Source: Sporocytophaga myxococcoides
Lineage (GTDB): Bacteria; Bacteroidota; Bacteroidia; Cytophagales; Cytophagaceae
Assembly: GCF_000775915.1 (NCBI RefSeq)
Contig: NZ_BBLT01000001.1
Coordinates: forward strand, 558,001-622,000
Direction of reading: 5' to 3'
Length of the DNA stretch: 64,000 nt
Every line of letters begins with the position of its first letter. The first letter of the stretch is position 1. Below are positions 59,858-64,000 of the stretch, piece by piece. The notes below the pieces were generated by a model, which saw only the letters and a program-made list of their open reading frames with translations, made no database searches and was not told where the DNA came from. The translations under genes and the position numbers were made by a program.

Positions 59858-62047
59858 TTATCTTAAGAATAACATTTCTCTGTATTTTACCAAAGGCCAA
59901 TCCTCGTCATCAACCAAAAGTTCTAATTTGTCAACAGCATATCTTATCGTCTCAAAATGACCTTTAACTTCGCTGCCATACATAATTGCTCTTTTGCGTG
60001 CTTCGTCAGTATGGTTGGCTTTCTTTCTAGCTTCAGTCATTTCCTCAACTTCAGTCTGAATAGTGCTGATATGCTTAGAGATTTCTTTAATAATCTCAAT
60101 CACTGGCTTAGACTCTTTTTCAAGACCAAGATCTTTCAATCCTTTCACGTTGGTGATAAGTTTGTTTTGATAAGCGATAGCCGTAGGTATGATATGGTTT
60201 AGGGCAAGGTCTCCAATTACGCGGCCTTCAATCTGAATTTTCTTGATATAATTCTCCAGCATGATCTCATGTCTTGCATGAACTTCACGCTCGTTCATAA
60301 CATCATGTTTTGCAAATATTTTAACAGCTTTTTCTGTAGAGAAGAAATCTAGCGCTTCTGGAGTTGTTTTTACATTTGACAATCCTCTTTTTTCAGCTTC
60401 TTTAACCCACTCTTCAGAGTAACCGTTAGCTTCAAATCTGATTTTTTTAGAAGCAACAATGTAATCTCTCAATACATTGATGATCGCAACTTCTTTCTTT
60501 GTACCTTTTTTGATTTGCTTGTCAACATCTTCTTTGAATTTAGTAAGAGTCTCAGCAACAATAGTATTAAGAACAGTCATCGGAAGCGCACTGTTTTGGC
60601 TTGATCCAACCGCTCTGAACTCAAATTTATTTCCTGTAAATGCAAATGGAGAAGTTCTGTTTCTGTCAGTATTGTCCAAAAGGATTTCTGGAATTTTGTT
60701 AATTCCAAGTTTCATATAAACGTTATCACCTTTGTCAATCTTGATGTTACCATTTTTCTCCAGTTCATCAAGCATTTCGCTTAGTGTTTGTCCTACGAAT
60801 ACAGACATGATTGCAGGAGGTGCTTCGTTAGCGCCTAATCTGTGGTCGTTACCTGCAGTAGCAATAGATGATCTTAGTAGATCTGCATAATCGTGAACTG
60901 CCTTTATTACATTCACAAAGAAAGTAAGGAAGATCAGGTTTTCTTTTGGTTTGCTGGTTGGTCCAAGAAGGTTTTTCCCAGTGTTGGTGCTTAGCGCCCA
61001 GTTATTATGTTTTCCGCTACCATTAATTCCAGAGAATGGTTTTTCGTGGAAAAGGACTTTCAGATTATGTCTTTCTGCTACTTTCTGCATCACATCCATC
61101 AAAAGCTGGTTGTGATCACAGGCCAGGTTACACTCTTCAAAAGTAGGAGCTACCTCGAACTGGCTTGGAGCCACCTCGTTGTGACGAGTTCTTACAGGAA
61201 GACCAAGTTTTAGAGCTTCAATTTCAAAGTCAACCATGAAATTGTTTACTCTTGGAGGGATTGATCCAAAGTAGTGATCTTCAAGTTGTTGACCTCTGGC
61301 TGGAGAATGGCCGAATACAGATCTTCCAGCCATAATAAGGTCTGGGCGAGCCATATACAAAGCTTTGTCAATTAAGAAATATTCCTGCTCAGCACCAAGA
61401 GTTGCGGTTACTTTAGTAATGTCTTTATCAAAATAATCACATACTTCAACAGCTGCTTTGTCTATAGCTGCAAGTGATTTTAAAAGCGGAGTTTTATAAT
61501 CCAGAGCCTCACCTGTGTAAGATACAAAGATTGTAGGAATACATAGAGTGTTGGTCCCGGAGGAGTTTGGCATTAAAAAGGCTGGTGAAGAAGGATCCCA
61601 GGCTGTATATCCTCTGGCTTCAAAAGTATTTCTGATACCACCATTTGGAAAGGAAGATGCATCAGGCTCTTGCTGAACAAGTGCAGAACCTTTGAATTTT
61701 TCAATGGCTCTTCCATTTTCATCAGCTTCAAAGAAAGCGTCATGTTTTTCAGCAGTTGCATCGGTTAAGGGTTGAAACCAGTGAGTATAGTGAGTAGCAC
61801 CTTTTTCGATAGCCCAGGCTTTCATCGAAGCTGCCACAGCATCGGCAGTAGAGCTGTCTATCTTTTCACCTTTTTCAATTGCTGTAATTACTTTTTTCAA
61901 AACAGCATTTGACAATGTTTGTCTCATTGCTTCAGTACTGTACACATTGCTACCATAATAATCTGAAGCTTTAATTGATGGTACAGTTACTTTCACAGTT
62001 TCCCTGTTTCCTACAGTTTCAAGCGCCTTAAATCTTAAATAAGCCAT
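59858..62047 (-). CDS. glnN: glutamine synthetase type III
   Basis: ATP-dependent ammonium assimilation, glutamate to glutamine. 729 residues, the length of GSIII dodecamers, much longer than GSI (about 470). Typical GSIII motifs: FPNGGIRNTFEARGYTAWD, ATLGAEQEYFLID, RHNEVAPSQFEVAPTFEE, FSGINGSGKHNNWAL and NRTSPFAFTGNKFEFRAVGS. All catalytic Glu/His/Arg positions appear present. Monocistronic; no PII or amt gene nearby. In Bacteroidota GSIII is usually nitrogen-regulated. Confidence 0.97.
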   Translation of the reverse strand: MAYLRFKALETVGNRETVKVTVPSIKASDYYGSNVYSTEAMRQTLSNAVLKKVITAIEKGEKIDSSTADAVAASMKAWAIEKGATHYTHWFQPLTDATAEKHDAFFEADENGRAIEKFKGSALVQQEPDASSFPNGGIRNTFEARGYTAWDPSSPAFLMPNSSGTNTLCIPTIFVSYTGEALDYKTPLLKSLAAIDKAAVEVCDYFDKDITKVTATLGAEQEYFLIDKALYMARPDLIMAGRSVFGHSPARGQQLEDHYFGSIPPRVNNFMVDFEIEALKLGLPVRTRHNEVAPSQFEVAPTFEECNLACDHNQLLMDVMQKVAERHNLKVLFHEKPFSGINGSGKHNNWALSTNTGKNLLGPTSKPKENLIFLTFFVNVIKAVHDYADLLRSSIATAGNDHRLGANEAPPAIMSVFVGQTLSEMLDELEKNGNIKIDKGDNVYMKLGINKIPEILLDNTDRNRTSPFAFTGNKFEFRAVGSSQNSALPMTVLNTIVAETLTKFKEDVDKQIKKGTKKEVAIINVLRDYIVASKKIRFEANGYSEEWVKEAEKRGLSNVKTTPEALDFFSTEKAVKIFAKHDVMNEREVHARHEIMLENYIKKIQIEGRVIGDLALNHIIPTAIAYQNKLITNVKGLKDLGLEKESKPVIEIIKEISKHISTIQTEVEEMTEARKKANHTDEARKRAIMYGSEVKGHFETIRYAVDKLELLVDDEDWPLVKYREMLFLR

Positions 62048-62365
62048 ATTAGGATTTTTGAATTTTGGTTTTGTGGGTAAAAATATGAAATTTTTATTAT
62101 TTGGTCAGATTTTCCAATAATTTTTTGTCGATTTGACCTAAAAACAGATTTTTTTTGGAAAAATTCCATCAAAAATAAATGAGATTTTCAAAAAAAACAC
62201 GTTTTTTTAACTGATTCCCTATAATTAATTACTTCTCTTTCAGCCTGATTTTTTTAAAGCTCAGAGCGTTAGTTTTTTAATATTTTTTCTAATTCTCATA
62301 ACAAATTTTATGATTGAATTATTTTATCCCCAACTTTGTAATCTAATTCAAATAAATATTTAACT
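62048..62365. other. divergent intergenic region
   Basis: 318 bp, very AT-rich, between the divergent GSIII and LTA-synthase-like genes. No ORF, RNA gene or strong repeat was found, and no clear TAnnTTTG box at a good distance. Confidence 0.6.
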
Positions 62366-64000
62366 GTGAAAGCTAGAATCGAATATATTTTCAGATACCT
62401 GTTTTTCTGGGTTGCTTTTTTCCTAATTGCAAAGGTTTTGTTTTTGATCTATCATTTTAAAACCTACTCGGAATTTGGTCTGATCAATAGTCTGAAAGTG
62501 CTCTTTTATGGACTCAGATTAGATTTATCTATTACGGCGTATTTCTCCATTTTACCTTTTCTTCTGATTGCTGTATCTTCTTTTTTTAAGAATTTTAATC
62601 TTTTTAAAAGGATTATAAAAATATATACGCTGGTCCTGGCCACTATTGTAGCATTTCTCCATATAATAGATCTGGAGCTTTTTTCAATCTGGGGCTATCG
62701 TCTTGATGCGACTCCACTGAAGTACATAAATACTCCGGGGGAAATGCTTGCGTCCGCAGGTGCCTCTCCTGTGACTCTTTTATTAGGACTGCTTGCGTTA
62801 TTAATCATTTTCTCTTTTTTTCTATTCTATTTTTTATTTAAGAATATTGAAACTACCAGGAGAAGTATTGGGACCGTTTTCCTTGTTCTTCCTCTTACTG
62901 CGTCTTTGATAATACTTATCAGAGGCGGGCTTCAGCTTGCACCAATCAATCAAAGTGCGGTTTATTTTTCTACCAACAGTTTTCTAAATCAGGCTGCAGT
63001 TAATGTTCCTTGGAACCTTACTCACTCGCTTCTTGAAAAGACCTATAGTACTAAGAACCCATTTGTATTTCTGAGCAAAGAAGATAGTGAGGATATTGTC
63101 AATTCATTGTACAGTAAAGAGACCATTCCATCTGTCAGGATTTTAAAGGAAGGAAAGAAAAATATTATCCTTATCATATGGGAGAGCTTTACAGCAAAAG
63201 CTTTGAATGATGTTGAAGGAAAACAGATTACTCCGAGATTTAAAGAGTTGATTAAAGAAGGTGTTTACTTTGATAATATTTATGCTAGCGGAGATAGAAG
63301 CGAAAAAGGGATAATTGCTTTGTTAAGTGGATATCCAGCACAGCCTACAACGTCCATTATTACATTCCCGGGAAAGACAACAAAATTATCAACACTGCCA
63401 TTGCAATTTAAAAAAGATAAATATTTTACTTCTTTTTATTATGGAGGAGAAATGGAGTTTGCCAATATTAAGTCTTACCTGTGCCACTGTGGATTTGATA
63501 AGCTCACAGGTATTGAGGCATTTGACAAAAAAGATCAAAACTCCAAGTGGGGAGCACATGATGAAGTAGTATTAAAAAGAATGTTGGAGGATACAAAATC
63601 ATTTAAAGAACCATTTTTTAATACTTTATTTACGTTAAGCAGTCACGAACCCTTTGAGATTCCTGCAGAACCTTTACTTTCGCCGGATTCAAGAGAAAGG
63701 ATGTTTCTCAACTCTTTACATTATACGGATGCAAGTATAGGTGCATTTATAGATGAAGCAAAGAAACAACCATGGTGGGATAATACAGTTATCATCATCA
63801 CTGCTGATCACGGGCATGTTATGCCTGGAAATGGAATTGCAACACATCAGCCTCAGGAGTTTAAAATACCTATGTTGTGGTTAGGTGGTGCACTTACGAA
63901 AAAAGATACAGTAATTACTCAATTGGGGTCGCAGACTGACCTTGCGAGTACGCTTTTAACTCAGTTTGATAAAACCTCTGATGGATTTCGTTTTAGCAGA
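62366..64000 (+). CDS. LTA synthase-like sulfatase family membrane protein (partial, C-terminus off the right edge)
   Basis: From GTG 62366 the frame is open to the window end (545 codons). Five membrane helices (about 1-175), then an extracellular alkaline-phosphatase-superfamily domain. Motifs: metal-ligand LIIWESF, nucleophile-region ASGDRSEKGIIALLSGYPAQP, HEPFEIP and ITADHGHVMPG. At the usual Thr position a Ser (DRSEKG) is found. Family members transfer phosphoglycerol-type groups; in Gram-negatives they decorate lipids or glycans. The frame has no stop in the window. Confidence 0.9.
   Translation, partial: MKARIEYIFRYLFFWVAFFLIAKVLFLIYHFKTYSEFGLINSLKVLFYGLRLDLSITAYFSILPFLLIAVSSFFKNFNLFKRIIKIYTLVLATIVAFLHIIDLELFSIWGYRLDATPLKYINTPGEMLASAGASPVTLLLGLLALLIIFSFFLFYFLFKNIETTRRSIGTVFLVLPLTASLIILIRGGLQLAPINQSAVYFSTNSFLNQAAVNVPWNLTHSLLEKTYSTKNPFVFLSKEDSEDIVNSLYSKETIPSVRILKEGKKNIILIIWESFTAKALNDVEGKQITPRFKELIKEGVYFDNIYASGDRSEKGIIALLSGYPAQPTTSIITFPGKTTKLSTLPLQFKKDKYFTSFYYGGEMEFANIKSYLCHCGFDKLTGIEAFDKKDQNSKWGAHDEVVLKRMLEDTKSFKEPFFNTLFTLSSHEPFEIPAEPLLSPDSRERMFLNSLHYTDASIGAFIDEAKKQPWWDNTVIIITADHGHVMPGNGIATHQPQEFKIPMLWLGGALTKKDTVITQLGSQTDLASTLLTQFDKTSDGFRFSR

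Noticed and set aside
63327-63569. 80-codon plus-strand frame near the right edge
   Set aside because: It is an out-of-frame shadow inside the LTA-synthase-like gene, whose frame is open from 62366 to the window end.
1-64000. CRISPR arrays, insertion sequences, prophage
   Set aside because: No regularly spaced repeats, transposase or integrase motifs, or phage genes were found anywhere in the window.

Overview
The window is a low-GC chromosomal segment of a Bacteroidota bacterium, most likely a Cytophagales relative of Cytophaga or Sporocytophaga. This rests on a type IX secretion (CHU_C-like) sorting domain, a type III glutamine synthetase, many small families typical of the phylum (DUF3822, DUF4296, DUF6340, DUF1573, DUF5672, DUF423, Porin_10-like), LpxK, and promoter boxes of the TAnnTTTG type used by the Bacteroidota sigma factor. 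The species call is inference. No rRNA, tRNA, CRISPR array, prophage or insertion sequence was found. The window looks like stable chromosome with one accessory glycan locus.

Layout. 1-4.5 kb (minus strand): an MBL-fold hydrolase cut by the window edge, a small conserved protein, a lone receiver and a large hybrid histidine kinase with PAS, GAF, REC and HPt modules, forming a likely phosphorelay. 4.8-7.9 kb: a glycosyltransferase overlapping miaA, then convergent pfkA behind a shared terminator. 8.6-24 kb: the accessory surface-glycan locus. It has a CDP-paratose-epimerase-like SDR, a convergent glycosyltransferase, then pseC, pseB, an SpsF-type cytidylyltransferase in the PseF role, a PseG-PseH fusion and pseI. 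Together these should make CMP-pseudaminic acid. They are followed by a protein with a sialyltransferase-like GNGPSLK motif, an FkbM methyltransferase, a DUF5672 protein, a YfhO-family membrane protein and a Wzx-type flippase.

24-43 kb: housekeeping and envelope genes. These include ffh, a DUF6340 lipoprotein, pdhB, an OmpA/TPR lipoprotein, a PspC-like protein, a GT2 enzyme, YbaB, a T9SS cargo protein, hisS, a 47-residue basic protein with its own promoter, a phosphoesterase, pyrE, three NUDIX proteins (two a tandem duplicate), coaD with DUF3822, a RecD-like helicase, a DUF1573 protein, DUF423 and YggS. 43-53 kb: GH3, LysE, a short Bat-type VWA/DUF58 cluster without MoxR, a DUF4296 lipoprotein, and a minus-strand run of Nif3, C4 zinc-ribbon, TPR, ECF sigma and a small membrane protein. 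53-64 kb: lpxK with a porin, miaE, two secreted proteins, GSIII and the start of an LTA-synthase-like sulfatase running off the right edge.

The most notable non-coding signals are four. A ~150-bp leader/promoter is duplicated upstream of both pseC and pseB. An intrinsic-terminator hairpin is embedded in the signal-peptide codons of the TPR gene. Several convergent gene ends have inverted repeats written into their last codons. Three DnaA-box-like nonamers cluster in one short AT-rich gap.
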